From contig NZ_SCMR01000003.1 of assembly GCF_005502885.1 (NCBI RefSeq), positions 1 through 64,000 on the forward strand: a DNA stretch of 64,000 nt, given 5' to 3'. Below, one piece after another: positions 18,592 to 27,712 of the stretch. Source of the stretch: Microbacterium sp. 2FI (lineage in GTDB: Bacteria; Actinomycetota; Actinomycetes; Actinomycetales; Microbacteriaceae). A model generated the notes under the pieces. That model was not told the DNA's origin. It did no database searches and was given only the letters and a program-made list of their open reading frames with translations. Both the position numbers and the translations under genes were made by a program. The first letter of the stretch is position 1. The number at the start of each line of letters is the position of its first letter.

Positions 18592-21500
18592 ATGGGCTTC
18601 CACAACCCGTCGGTGCCGTGGTCCGAGATGGAGCGGCTGCTGAGCGATCGCCGCCGGCCCGGGGGTCCGCCCGCGGGAGCGGATGGCGGCGACAGTCCGG
18701 CCTGGTCGCGCAAGCGCGGGCCGTACGTCGCGCCGCGCATCGAGCGCCCGGCCGACGCGATCCCGTACGCCGAGCTGCACGCGCACACGTCGTTCTCGTT
18801 CCTCGACGGGGCATCCTCTCCCGAAGAGCTCGCCGAAGAGGCCGAGCGGCTCGGCCTGCACGCGCTCGCCGTCACCGACCACGACGGCTTCTACGGGATC
18901 GTCCGCTTCGCCGAGGCCGCAGAGTCGCTCGCGCTGCACACCGTGTTCGGCGCCGAGCTCTCGCTCGAGCTTCCGGCGCGGCAGAACGGCGAGGCCGACC
19001 CCGTCGGGGCGCACCTGCTCGTCCTCGCCCGGGGCGAGGAGGGGTATCACCGGCTCGCGGGCGCCATCACCCGCGCGCAGCTGCGCGGCGCCGAGAAGGG
19101 GCGTCCGTTCTACGACCTCGACGAGTTCGCGGCGGCCACGAGAGACCACGTCGTCGTCTTGACCGGATGCCGCAAGGGCGCCGTGCGGCGAGCACTCGCG
19201 TCAGGCGCCGGGCACGCCGCCGCGGACGCCGCCGGCGTCGAGATCGACCGGCTCGTCGCCCTCTTCGGGCACGACGCCGTGCACGTCGAGCTCATCGATC
19301 ACGGCAATCCGCTCGACACGCGCGACAACGAGGTGCTCGCGGCCCTCGCTCGCGAGCGTCGGCTGCCGCTCCTCGCCACCAACAACGTGCACTATGCGGT
19401 GCCGCGCCGGCAGCTGCTCGCCGCGGCGGTCGCCGCCGTGCGCGCGAATCGCGGCCTCGACGAGCTCGACGGCTGGCTTCCGGCGCACGCCGGCGCGCAC
19501 CTGCGCTCGGGCGCCGAGATGGCGGAGCGATTCGTGCGGCATCCCGATGCCGTCGCCCGCACCGTGACGCTCGCCGACGAGCTCGCGTTTCCGCTCCGGC
19601 GCGTGAAGCCCGCGCTGCCGAAGCAGGAGGTGCCCGAGGGGCACACCCCCATGTCGTGGCTGCGGCACCTGGTGTGGCAGGCGGTGCCGCGGAAGTACCC
19701 CGACCTCTCGTCGAAGGATCGCGCGCGCATCGAGAAGGAGCTCGGGGTGATCGAGCTGAAGGACTTCCCGGGGTACTTCCTCATCGTGCACGGCATCGTG
19801 CAAGAGGCGCGGCGCCGCGGCATCCTGTGCCAAGGGCGCGGCTCGGCCGCCAACAGCGCCATCTGCTATCTGCTCGACATCACCGCGGTCGATGCGATCG
19901 CGTACGACCTGCCGTTCGAGCGGTTCCTCTCGTCGCTGCGCGATGAAGAGCCCGACATCGACGTGGATTTCGACTCGGATCGGCGCGAGGAGATCATCCA
20001 GTGGGTGTACGCGCAGTACGGGCGCGAGCGGGCCGCGCAGGTCGCGAACGTCATCCAGTACCGGCCCAAGAACGCGGTGCGCGACATGGCGAAGGCGCTC
20101 GGGCATTCGCCGGGGCAGCAGGACGCGTGGTCGAAGCAGGTTGAGGGGTGGGGCGCGGCCCTCTCGACGGGACCGGGCCACGACATCCCCGATCAGGTGC
20201 TCGAGTTCGCCGGCGAGCTGCTGAAGGCGCCGCGGCATCTCGGCATCCACTCCGGGGGGATGGTGCTCACCGACCGGCCCGTCGGCGAAGTCGTGCCGAT
20301 CGAGCACGCCCGCATGGAGAACCGCACCGTAATCCAGTGGGACAAGGACGACGCGGCGTGGATGGGGCTCGTCAAGTTCGATCTTCTGGGGCTCGGGATG
20401 CTGGCCGCCCTCCAATACTGCTTCGATCTCGTGCGCGGTGCGACGGGTGAGGAGTGGGAGCTGTCGACGATCCCGAAGGAGGAGAAGGCGGTCTACGACA
20501 TGCTGTGCCGGGCCGATTCGATCGGGGTGTTCCAGGTCGAGTCGCGCGCGCAGATGGGGCTCTTGCCGCGCCTGCAGCCACGGCGGTTCTACGACCTCGT
20601 GATCGAGATCGCCCTCATCCGGCCGGGGCCGATCCAGGGTGGCGCGGTGCACCCGTTCGTCCGGCGCAAGCTCGGGCTCGAAGAGGTGACGTATCCGCAC
20701 CCGAAGCTCAAGGCGGTGCTCGAGCGCACGCTCGGCATCCCGGTGTTCCAAGAGCAGCTCATGCAGATGGGCATGGCCGTCGGCGGGCTCAGCGGCGAGG
20801 ACGCCGACCTGCTGCGGCGGGCGATGGGCTCGAAGCGCGGAGTCGAGCGCATCGAGTCGCTGCGCGAGAAGCTGTACGAGGGGATGGCTGAGAACAACCT
20901 CGTGGGGGAGGATGCCGACGCCATCTACGCGAAGATCCAGGCGTTCGCGAACTTCGGGTTCGCCGAGTCGCACTCGCTGTCGTTCGCGCTGCTCGTGTAC
21001 GCGTCGTCGTGGCTGAAGCTGCACTATCCGGCGGCGTTCCTCGCGGGGCTGCTGCGGGCGCAGCCGATGGGGTTCTACTCGCCCGCGACCCTCACCGCCG
21101 ATGCGCGCCGGCATGGGGTCGAGGTGCGGCGGCCCGATCTGCACGCCTCGGGGGTCGAGGCGGTGCTCGAGGCAGTGCTCGAACAGGGGGAGCGCGCTTC
21201 GTCTCGTCGCTTCGCTCCTCGCTCAGCGACCGGTGACACTGAGGTCCCTGAGCGAGCGCAGCGAGACGAAGGGCCGACCACCGGCGCCCCCACCGGCCTC
21301 GACGCGTGCACGCAGCGACTCCAACCCCCGGTCGGGCTCTTCGACCGGCACGCACCCGACGAATCCGCCGCGCATCGCCGCGACGGCGCGTTCGCGGTGC
21401 GGCTCGGGCTTGCGGCGGTGAAGGGGATCGGCGCGGGGGTCGCCGCGCGCATCGTCGCCGCGCGCGAGGCGGAGGGGCCGTTCCGCGACATGCGGGATCT

Positions 21501-22095
21501 CGTGCGCCGCACGAGCCTGACAGCGGCACAGCTCGAGGCGCTCGCCACGGCCGGTGCCTTCGAGTGCCTGGGTCTCAGTCGGCGCGAGGCGATCTGGCTG
21601 GCGGGTTCGGCGGCGCTGGATCGTCCGGAGTTCCTGCCCGATTCGCTCGTCTCGGTGCAGCCGCCGCTGTTCACCGATCCGACGAGCTACGAGCGGCTGG
21701 CGGCAGACCTCTGGGCGACCGGGGTCTCGACCGATGACCACCCCATGACGCACTACCGCTCGGGACTCGATGCCCGCGGCGTGCTCACTTCGCGCGAGCT
21801 GTGCGGCCACGAGAGCGGCCGCCGCGTCGAGGTCGCGGGACTCGTGACGCATCGGCAGCGGCCGGCGACGGCATCCGGTGTCACCTTCCTCAATCTCGAA
21901 GACGAGCACGGCCTCGTGAACGTCATCTGCTCGGTCGGGGTGTGGAACCGCTATCGCCGGGTCGTGCGCGATGCCCCGGCTCTCATCGTGCGGGGGATGC
22001 TGGAACGCTCGATCGAGGGAGTGACGAACCTGCTGGCCGACCGGTTCGAGGATCTGCGGGTGGGGGTGCAGCACTCATCCCGCGACTTCCGATGA
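18592..22095 (+). CDS. dnaE2: error-prone DNA polymerase III alpha subunit DnaE2
   Basis: This 1167-residue C-family polymerase has an N-terminal PHP domain (YAELHAHTSFSFLDGAS), a palm with catalytic acidic residues (EPDIDVDFDSDRREEI), a fingers/beta-binding region, a helix-hairpin-helix region (VKGIGAGVAARIVAA) and an OB fold at the end. It performs mutagenic translesion synthesis with ImuB. It is longer than usual because residues ~864-916 are a low-complexity in-frame insertion encoded by a REP-like inverted repeat (see separate entry). It starts 21 bases after imuB and shares the SOS promoter. Confidence 0.93.
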   Translation: MGFHNPSVPWSEMERLLSDRRRPGGPPAGADGGDSPAWSRKRGPYVAPRIERPADAIPYAELHAHTSFSFLDGASSPEELAEEAERLGLHALAVTDHDGFYGIVRFAEAAESLALHTVFGAELSLELPARQNGEADPVGAHLLVLARGEEGYHRLAGAITRAQLRGAEKGRPFYDLDEFAAATRDHVVVLTGCRKGAVRRALASGAGHAAADAAGVEIDRLVALFGHDAVHVELIDHGNPLDTRDNEVLAALARERRLPLLATNNVHYAVPRRQLLAAAVAAVRANRGLDELDGWLPAHAGAHLRSGAEMAERFVRHPDAVARTVTLADELAFPLRRVKPALPKQEVPEGHTPMSWLRHLVWQAVPRKYPDLSSKDRARIEKELGVIELKDFPGYFLIVHGIVQEARRRGILCQGRGSAANSAICYLLDITAVDAIAYDLPFERFLSSLRDEEPDIDVDFDSDRREEIIQWVYAQYGRERAAQVANVIQYRPKNAVRDMAKALGHSPGQQDAWSKQVEGWGAALSTGPGHDIPDQVLEFAGELLKAPRHLGIHSGGMVLTDRPVGEVVPIEHARMENRTVIQWDKDDAAWMGLVKFDLLGLGMLAALQYCFDLVRGATGEEWELSTIPKEEKAVYDMLCRADSIGVFQVESRAQMGLLPRLQPRRFYDLVIEIALIRPGPIQGGAVHPFVRRKLGLEEVTYPHPKLKAVLERTLGIPVFQEQLMQMGMAVGGLSGEDADLLRRAMGSKRGVERIESLREKLYEGMAENNLVGEDADAIYAKIQAFANFGFAESHSLSFALLVYASSWLKLHYPAAFLAGLLRAQPMGFYSPATLTADARRHGVEVRRPDLHASGVEAVLEAVLEQGERASSRRFAPRSATGDTEVPERAQRDEGPTTGAPTGLDACTQRLQPPVGLFDRHAPDESAAHRRDGAFAVRLGLAAVKGIGAGVAARIVAAREAEGPFRDMRDLVRRTSLTAAQLEALATAGAFECLGLSRREAIWLAGSAALDRPEFLPDSLVSVQPPLFTDPTSYERLAADLWATGVSTDDHPMTHYRSGLDARGVLTSRELCGHESGRRVEVAGLVTHRQRPATASGVTFLNLEDEHGLVNVICSVGVWNRYRRVVRDAPALIVRGMLERSIEGVTNLLADRFEDLRVGVQHSSRDFR
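21197..21271. repeat. REP-like inverted repeat inside dnaE2
   Basis: The left arm (21197-21226, beginning CTTCGTCTCG and ending CGCTCAG) and the right arm (21248-21271, CTGAGCGAGC...GACGAAG) are imperfect inverted complements around a short spacer. The CTGAGCGAGCGCAGCGAGAC string has the look of the extragenic palindromes common between genes in Microbacteriaceae (recollection, to be checked). Here it is translated in frame as an Arg/Ser-rich linker. Confidence 0.7.
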
Positions 22096-22116
22096 GGGCA
22101 CGCGCGGTGGGCAGAG

Positions 22117-22152
22117 CGCGGGGCGGGCGCCGAGAGCGACGCCCGCCCCGCG
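22117..22152. terminator. bidirectional hairpin between convergent genes
   Basis: CGCGGGGCGGGCG and its exact complement form a perfect 13-base-pair stem around a 10-base loop. It lies between the dnaE2 stop and the convergent HesB-like gene, so it can act on both strands. It has no T-run, as is common for actinobacterial terminators. Confidence 0.65.
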
Positions 22153-22159
22153 GAAGCCC

Positions 22160-22441
22160 TCAGGCCTGGTCGGCGAGTGCGAAGCGCACCGAGCCGTCTT
22201 CGGCCACTTCTGCGTCGAGCACCCGCTCATCGAGCGCGGCGTGCGCTGCGGCGTCGAGGTACACGTGTGCACCCGAGGTCGTCACGACGGTGTCTTCGGC
22301 TTCGGGCGCGGCGGCCACGCTCAGCTCGAAGCCCGCGTCGGATCCGGCGTCGCGGATGCGCACACCGCCGTCGGCTGCCTGCGGAACTCGTGCGACGATC
22401 GACTTCACGGCCTCGGCTGCGGTCTCGGTCATTACCAGCAT
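22160..22441 (-). CDS. HesB/IscA-like small protein lacking cysteines
   Basis: This 93-residue protein (MLVMTETAAEAVKSIVARVP...) has the outline of the A-type Fe-S carrier/HesB fold found as a small protein in many actinobacteria: TETAAEAVKSIV, then GGVRIRDAG, then AHVYLDAAAHAAL. It contains no cysteine at all, so it cannot ligate a cluster in the usual way and the role is unknown. ATG 22441 is preferred because AAGGAG lies seven bases upstream; the ATG at 22432 is the alternative. It is convergent with dnaE2 and divergent from the oxidoreductase. Confidence 0.7.
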   Translation of the reverse strand: MLVMTETAAEAVKSIVARVPQAADGGVRIRDAGSDAGFELSVAAAPEAEDTVVTTSGAHVYLDAAAHAALDERVLDAEVAEDGSVRFALADQA

Positions 22442-22597
22442 CGTGCTCTCCTTACGCTTGCGGTCAGGGAACCGGCCACGATTCCGAGATCCGGGCGTCG
22501 TTGCAACCGTGTCACGGCGATCCGGCCCGATTCCCACGAAACACGGAGGTTGCGCGAACGGGCAGACAACACCCACCTGCACCGCCACACTGGGGGC

Positions 22598-23557
22598 ATG
22601 CGCGCGATCGTGTACGACCGGTACGGCGGCGTCGATCGGCTGCGGCTCGCTCACGTGCCCGTGCCGACTCCCGGCAGCACAGAGGTGCTGATCCAGGTCG
22701 CCGCGACCTCGATCAACCTCAGTGACTGGGAGGGCCTGCACGGCAGTCCGGCGTACGCGCGGTTCGGCGGGCTGACGCGTCCGCACCGGAAGATCCTCGG
22801 CTCCGACATCGCCGGCCGCGTCGTGGCGGTCGGTGCCGACGTCACGCGCTGGCGCATCGGCGACGAGGTGTACGGCGACACCATGCCGCGTCTGGGCGGG
22901 TTCGCCGAGTACGCGGTGGTGCCGGCATCCGCCCTCGCAGAGGTTCCCGCCGGGCTCGCGCTCATCGAGGCCTCGACGATCCCGCAGGCGGGCGCGATCG
23001 CGCTCCAGGCTGTCGCGCGGGCGAAGCCGGGCGAGCGGATGCTGCTCAACGGCGGTGGTGGCGGAACGGGAATGTTCGCGATCCAGCTCGCCCGGGCAGC
23101 CGGCATCCATGTGACCGCCGTCGACAACGCCGACAAGCTCGCGTTCATGCGTGAGCTCGGCGCCGACGACGTGCTCGACTATCGGGCGCGGGACTTCACC
23201 ACCACGGGGCCGTACGACCTCATCGTCGACCTCGTCGCCGCGCGGTCGGTGTTCGCCTACCGCCGCGCGCTCGCGCCGGGTGGTCGGTACTGGATGGTCG
23301 GCGGCACCGGTCGCACGATTCTTCGGGTGCTCACCCTCGGAACGCTCGTCGGGGCGCTGAGCGGCCGGCGCATCGGCGTGATGGCGGTGCGTCAGGGGCC
23401 CGAGCACTTCAGCCCGCTCGCGCAGCGCGTGATCGATGGCGACGTGAGCGTCCGCATCGACCGCGCGTTCCCGCTCGACGAGGTCGCGGCAGCGCTCACG
23501 CATCACGGCGAGGGGCGTGCGCTGGGGAAGGTCGTGATCACGCCGCAGGGCGCGTGA
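22598..23557 (+). CDS. NAD(P)-dependent MDR oxidoreductase (quinone oxidoreductase-like)
   Basis: This 319-residue medium-chain dehydrogenase/reductase has an N-terminal GroES-like domain (MRAIVYDRYGGVDRLRL; SDIAGRVVAVGADVTRWRIGDEVYG). Its Rossmann domain has the nucleotide-binding LLNGGGGGTGMFAIQLARA. The usual catalytic Zn-binding Cys/His residues are not evident, which points to the zinc-free quinone oxidoreductase branch. It likely reduces quinones or enones with NADPH in the cytoplasm. It is the only gene in its neighbourhood on this strand apart from the NTF2-like gene 135 bases downstream. Confidence 0.85.
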   Translation: MRAIVYDRYGGVDRLRLAHVPVPTPGSTEVLIQVAATSINLSDWEGLHGSPAYARFGGLTRPHRKILGSDIAGRVVAVGADVTRWRIGDEVYGDTMPRLGGFAEYAVVPASALAEVPAGLALIEASTIPQAGAIALQAVARAKPGERMLLNGGGGGTGMFAIQLARAAGIHVTAVDNADKLAFMRELGADDVLDYRARDFTTTGPYDLIVDLVAARSVFAYRRALAPGGRYWMVGGTGRTILRVLTLGTLVGALSGRRIGVMAVRQGPEHFSPLAQRVIDGDVSVRIDRAFPLDEVAAALTHHGEGRALGKVVITPQGA

Positions 23558-23692
23558 ACCGCACACGGGACGGCCTTGTCGCCGGGCTCCGGCGGCGGGA
23601 TGATGAGTGCGCCGCCGCGGCGTTGGGGGATGGGGCGGATTCCCGACGATGCGATGCGCCGCGTGAGGGTCGTCGGAGAGACGGATGCCGAG

Positions 23693-24067
23693 ATGAGCAC
23701 CACGAACGAGGCACAGGTCGAGCGCCTGATCGCCTGCATCAACGATCGTCGCATCGAGGTGATGGACGAGCTGTTCCACGACGACGCGACGATGGACTGG
23801 CCGCAGTCGCGCGAGCGCGTGCGAGGCGCCGAGAACCGGCGTGCGATCTACGGCGCGTTCCCGCAGCTGCCGACGATCACGCCGCGGCGCCTCCAGAGCG
23901 ACGGCGACCTCGTCATCGCCGAGGCGACCCTCGACTACGACGGCCCGCAGTACGAGACCGTGTTCATCTTCGAGTTCCGCGACGGCAAGATCATGAAGGA
24001 GACGGCGTATTGGAGCGAGGCGTTCGACCCGCCGGAGTGGCGCGCGCAGTGGGTGGAGAAGTTCTGA
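23693..24067 (+). CDS. NTF2-like/SnoaL-type protein
   Basis: This 124-residue protein (MSTTNEAQVERLIACINDRRIEVMDELFHDDATMDW...) has the cone-shaped alpha+beta NTF2-like signature: N-terminal helices, a DATMDWPQS strand entry, and the terminal YETVFIFEFRDGKIMKETAYWSEAFDPPEW segment (in parts). Such proteins are small-molecule isomerases, hydrolases or ligand binders; nothing specifies which. The ATG at 23693 is chosen because upstream residues in the frame look non-coding; GGAGAG lies 12 bases upstream, a long spacing. Confidence 0.7.
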   Translation: MSTTNEAQVERLIACINDRRIEVMDELFHDDATMDWPQSRERVRGAENRRAIYGAFPQLPTITPRRLQSDGDLVIAEATLDYDGPQYETVFIFEFRDGKIMKETAYWSEAFDPPEWRAQWVEKF

Positions 24068-24143
24068 CCCACGGCGTGAAGTCCATCGGCGCCTCATAGC
24101 CGGCACCGACGATGCGCCTCAGTCGGCTGCGTATCCATGAAGC

Positions 24144-25124
24144 ATGGAGCAGAACCGACACCGAAGAACCCGCGGCATCATCATCGCCTCCGGCCTCGTG
24201 GTCGCCCTCTCGGGCGGCGGCGCGGCCGCGTGGGCCGCCGACCGATTCCTCATCGAGCACGTCGAGGTCGCCGATGTCTCGGCGTACGAGGCGCAGAACT
24301 CGACGGTCGATGAGACCGAGGCCACCGCCACGACGACGACAGAAGCCGTCCTCACCGACACCTCGTACTCCGACGGCGCGACCTCGGTCACGATCTCGAC
24401 CGTCACCGAGGGCTCGGGCGACGACACCGTCACCTATTACGTCGCCGATGTTGTGCTGACCGATGCCACGACGCTGCGCAGCGCCTTCGCGAAGAACCAG
24501 TTCGGCGAGAACATCACCGAGCTCACGAGCGAGATCGCCGCAGACAACGGCGCCGTGTTCGCGGTGAACGGCGACTACTACGGGTTCCGCGACACCGGCA
24601 TCGTGATCCGCAACGGCGTCGTCTACCGCGACTCTCCGGCGCGGGCGGGGCTCGTCTTCTACAGCGACGGTCGCGTCGAGGTCTACGACGAGACGACGAC
24701 GAGCGCCGACGAACTGCTCGCCGACGGCGCCTGGAACACGCTGAGCTTCGGCCCCGCGATCGTCGAAGACGGCTCCGTGGTCGAGGGGATCGAGTCGCAG
24801 GAGATCGACACGAACTTCGGCAACCATTCGATCCAGGGCGATCAGCCCCGGACCGCGGTCGGCGTGATCGACGAGAACCACCTCGTCTTCGTCGTGGTCG
24901 ACGGCCGCCAGGAGGGCTACAGTGCCGGCGTCACCCTCACCGAGCTCGCCGACATCATGCTCGACCTCGGCGCGACGACCGCCTACAACCTCGACGGCGG
25001 CGGATCGTCGACGCTGTACTTCGACGGCGAGGTCGTGAACCAGCCGTCGAACGGCGGCGAGCGCGCGACGAGCGACATCCTCTACATCGCGCCGGCCGAT
25101 GCGACCGGCGCGAGCGCGGAGTGA
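24144..25124 (+). CDS. phosphodiester glycosidase (NAGPA-domain) secreted protein
   Basis: This 326-residue protein has a basic N-terminus and a hydrophobic signal/anchor (GIIIASGLVVALSGGGAAAW), so it acts outside the membrane. The C-terminal two-thirds is the NAGPA/DUF2233 domain: AVNGDYYGFRDTGIVIRNG, GPAIVEDG, TAVGVIDENHLVFVVVDG and the hallmark LDGGGSSTLYFDGEVVN. The family hydrolyses GlcNAc-1-phosphodiesters and is often linked to wall or exopolysaccharide modification. It is 4 bases upstream of the GT2-GtrA gene, so it likely works on the same polysaccharide. Confidence 0.85.
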   Translation: MEQNRHRRTRGIIIASGLVVALSGGGAAAWAADRFLIEHVEVADVSAYEAQNSTVDETEATATTTTEAVLTDTSYSDGATSVTISTVTEGSGDDTVTYYVADVVLTDATTLRSAFAKNQFGENITELTSEIAADNGAVFAVNGDYYGFRDTGIVIRNGVVYRDSPARAGLVFYSDGRVEVYDETTTSADELLADGAWNTLSFGPAIVEDGSVVEGIESQEIDTNFGNHSIQGDQPRTAVGVIDENHLVFVVVDGRQEGYSAGVTLTELADIMLDLGATTAYNLDGGGSSTLYFDGEVVNQPSNGGERATSDILYIAPADATGASAE

Positions 25125-25128
25125 CGCC

Positions 25129-26253
25129 GTGATCGTGCTCATCCCCGCCTTCGAGCCTGGGCCTGCGCTCGATCGTCTGGTGCGAGAGCTCGTGGCAGCA
25201 GAACCCGCCCTCGGCATCGTGATCGTCGACGACGGCAGCGGCCCGGACTACGCGTCGGTATTCGCCGCGGTCGCCGCCGAGGGTGCCACCGTGCTCCGCC
25301 ACGACACGAACCGGGGCAAGGGAGCGGCGCTCAAGACCGGCATCGCCCACATCCTCGCGGCGCACCCGGGCGACGACGTCGTGACGGCGGATGCCGACGG
25401 CCAACACACTCCGCGCGACATCCTGCGTGTCGCCGACGCCGTGCGGACCGATGCCGACGCCGGCGCGCCCGCGCTCGTGCTCGGCTGCCGCGGCTTCACC
25501 GGCGCCGTGCCGGCGCGGAGCCGCGTGGGCAACGCGCTTGCGCGCGGGATCTTCCGGCTGGCAGCCGGCTGGAGCCTCTCCGACACGCAGACCGGATTGC
25601 GCGGCATCCCGTCGGAGCACCTCGCGTGGGTTCGCGACCAGTGGGGCGACCGGTTCGAGTTCGAGCAGAACGTGCTGCTGCAGAGTCGGCGCGCCGGCAT
25701 TGCGGCGCGCGAGCTGCCGATCGCGACGGTCTATCTCGAGGGGAACGCGTCGAGTCATTTCCGCCCGGTCGCGGATTCGTGGCGGGTGGCGCTGCCGCTC
25801 GCGCTGTTCACGGGCTCGTCGCTCATCGCCTTCGTCGTCGACACCATCGCCCTGCTCGTGCTGACGGCGCTCACCGGGCTTCTCGTGCCGTCGATCATCG
25901 CGGCGCGCGTGCTGAGCGCGTCGGTCAACTTCGCGGTCAATCGGCGCGTGGTCTTCGGCGATGCGAGAAGGGGACGGATGCCGGGCCAAGCGCTCCGCTA
26001 CGGCGTCCTCGCGGTCGCCCTGCTGGCCTCGAACGTGGTGTGGCTCGAGGCGCTGACGGACTTCGGCATCCCCCTCCTCCTCGCGAAGATCGCGACCGAA
26101 GCGGTGCTGTTCGTCACGAGCTACGGCGTGCAGCGCACATTCGTGTTCGGGCGCGCAGAACTCGTCAGCGACGCAGATGCCCGTCATAGGAGCCCCATAG
26201 CGGCGACGGCTCGAATGGATACCGAAAGCTACCCCTCCAGGAGGAACCCATGA
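25129..26253 (+). CDS. glycosyltransferase family 2 fused to GtrA-like membrane domain
   Basis: Residues ~1-235 are a GT-A glycosyltransferase (VIVDDGSG, NRGKGAALKTGI, TADADGQHTPRD). Residues ~240-365 contain four hydrophobic helices with the GtrA pattern (SASVNFAVNRRVVFG; TEAVLFVTSYGVQRTFVFG). The fusion predicts a dolichyl/polyprenyl-phosphate glycosyltransferase joined to its flippase-like partner, for extracytoplasmic glycosylation. I chose GTG 25129 because GGAG sits seven bases upstream and it follows the stop of the glycosidase gene. Its stop overlaps the next ATG (ATGA). Confidence 0.88.
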   Translation: MIVLIPAFEPGPALDRLVRELVAAEPALGIVIVDDGSGPDYASVFAAVAAEGATVLRHDTNRGKGAALKTGIAHILAAHPGDDVVTADADGQHTPRDILRVADAVRTDADAGAPALVLGCRGFTGAVPARSRVGNALARGIFRLAAGWSLSDTQTGLRGIPSEHLAWVRDQWGDRFEFEQNVLLQSRRAGIAARELPIATVYLEGNASSHFRPVADSWRVALPLALFTGSSLIAFVVDTIALLVLTALTGLLVPSIIAARVLSASVNFAVNRRVVFGDARRGRMPGQALRYGVLAVALLASNVVWLEALTDFGIPLLLAKIATEAVLFVTSYGVQRTFVFGRAELVSDADARHRSPIAATARMDTESYPSRRNP

Positions 26254-26885
26254 CCACCAGTGCCCTGATCATGATCGGGATCGATCTGGCAGCCGCCCTC
26301 ATCCTGAGCTTCGGCATCTACTACCGCCGGCACCACCGCCGCGACCTCGTCGTCGCGTATCTCGGCGTGAACGTCGGGGTGATGGCGGTCGCCGCCGTCC
26401 TCGGCACGGCCGAAGTGGCGCTGGGGCTCGGTCTCGGGCTGTTCGGCGTGCTGTCGATCATCCGGCTGCGCTCGTCCGAGATCTCGCAGCGCGAGGTCGC
26501 CTACTACTTCGCGGCGCTCGCGATCGGGCTGCTGTCGGGCCTGCCGCAGACGGATCCGTGGCCGGTCGCCGGACTCATCGCGCTCATCCTCGTGGTGCTG
26601 TGGGGCGCCGATCACCCGGCGCTGCTGTCGCGCAGCCGGCATCAGGTGGTGCGGCTCGACCGGGCCGTCAGCGACGAGACCGACCTGCGGGCCGAGCTCG
26701 AAGAGCGCCTCGGCGGCGCCGTGACGACCGTCATCGTGCAGGAGCTCGACCTCGTCAACGACACCACGCTCGTGGATGTGCGGTACCGCGTGGGTGGGCG
26801 AGGGGGCCGGGCATCCGGCGCCACCGTCCCCGCTTCCGCTCTCGGAACCTCCCGCGAGCTCGCCCTCGACGGAGGTGCACGATGA
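26250..26885 (+). CDS. DUF4956 membrane protein
   Basis: This 211-residue protein has four to five N-terminal transmembrane helices and a cytosolic C-terminal alpha/beta domain. The FGVLSIIRLRSSEISQREVAYYF segment (IIRLRSSEISQREVAYYF) is the DUF4956 hallmark. DUF4956 genes are regularly next to VTC-type polyphosphate polymerases, as here. AGGAGG lies seven bases before the ATG. Overlaps by ATGA on both sides tie it tightly to the GT2-GtrA and VTC genes. Confidence 0.87.
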   Translation: MTTSALIMIGIDLAAALILSFGIYYRRHHRRDLVVAYLGVNVGVMAVAAVLGTAEVALGLGLGLFGVLSIIRLRSSEISQREVAYYFAALAIGLLSGLPQTDPWPVAGLIALILVVLWGADHPALLSRSRHQVVRLDRAVSDETDLRAELEERLGGAVTTVIVQELDLVNDTTLVDVRYRVGGRGGRASGATVPASALGTSRELALDGGAR

Positions 26886-27712
26886 CCGCCCTCGGCCGCT
26901 TCGACGCCGTGGCTCTCGACGAGCTGGTGGCGACGGCATCCCTCCTCACGCGTGTCGACCGCAAGTACGTCGTGCCGCGCGCCGACCTTGCGACGGTGCT
27001 GGCAACCCTCGACGAGCGCACGCGCGTGCTCGAGATCGACGGAGCCCGCGACTTCGCATACGAGTCGGTGTACTTCGACACGCCTGACCTCTTGAGCTTC
27101 CGCATGGCGGCGCAGCCGCGGCGGCGACGGTTCAAGCTGCGCACACGCAGCTACCTCGACACGGGTTCGGCATTCCTCGAGATCAAGACGCGCGGGGTGC
27201 GCGGCACCACTGTGAAGGATCGTGACGCGTACGACCTCGAGCGGCGCGACGAGCTGACGGGCGACGCGCGTGACGCCGTCGCCGACGCCCTCACGACGAT
27301 CGGCGTACCGCCGGTGCGTGCGCACGACCTCGACGCGACGCTCATCACCCGGTATCGGCGTGCGACGCTGCTCGCGCCCGACGGCGCCGTGCGCGCGACG
27401 GTCGACACCGACCTCGAGTGGGCCGGCGCCGATGGCGACGGATTCTCGCTGCCGGATCTCGCGATCGTCGAGACCAAGTCGGGCGCCGCGGCCTCGCCCG
27501 TCGATCGGATGCTGTGGCGCACCGGCCATCGCCCCGCGACCGTCAGCAAGTACGCCACCGGGCTCGCGGCACTGCGCGACGACCTGCCGCGGAATCGCTG
27601 GGCGCGCCTTCTGCGGGGGCCGTTCGCGTCGGCGCATCGCGCGCCGGTCCACGCTTCCCGAACCCACAACCACCCTCGACCCGAGGAGGCATCATGCCCC
27701 GTCGCCGCCTGA
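26882..27712 (+). CDS. VTC-domain polyphosphate polymerase-like protein
   Basis: This 276-residue protein has the triphosphate-tunnel architecture of VTC domains: LTRVDRKYVVPRADL, the VYFDTPDL strand, a basic tunnel segment RRRRFKLRTRSYLDTG, LEIKTRGVRG, TLITRYRR, and a terminal IVETKSG with the tunnel Glu/Lys. Yeast Vtc4 makes polyphosphate from ATP with this fold; bacterial members are annotated as polyphosphate polymerases. The DUF4956 neighbour is the probable membrane partner. Its last 19 bases overlap the next gene. Confidence 0.86.
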   Translation: MTALGRFDAVALDELVATASLLTRVDRKYVVPRADLATVLATLDERTRVLEIDGARDFAYESVYFDTPDLLSFRMAAQPRRRRFKLRTRSYLDTGSAFLEIKTRGVRGTTVKDRDAYDLERRDELTGDARDAVADALTTIGVPPVRAHDLDATLITRYRRATLLAPDGAVRATVDTDLEWAGADGDGFSLPDLAIVETKSGAAASPVDRMLWRTGHRPATVSKYATGLAALRDDLPRNRWARLLRGPFASAHRAPVHASRTHNHPRPEEASCPVAA

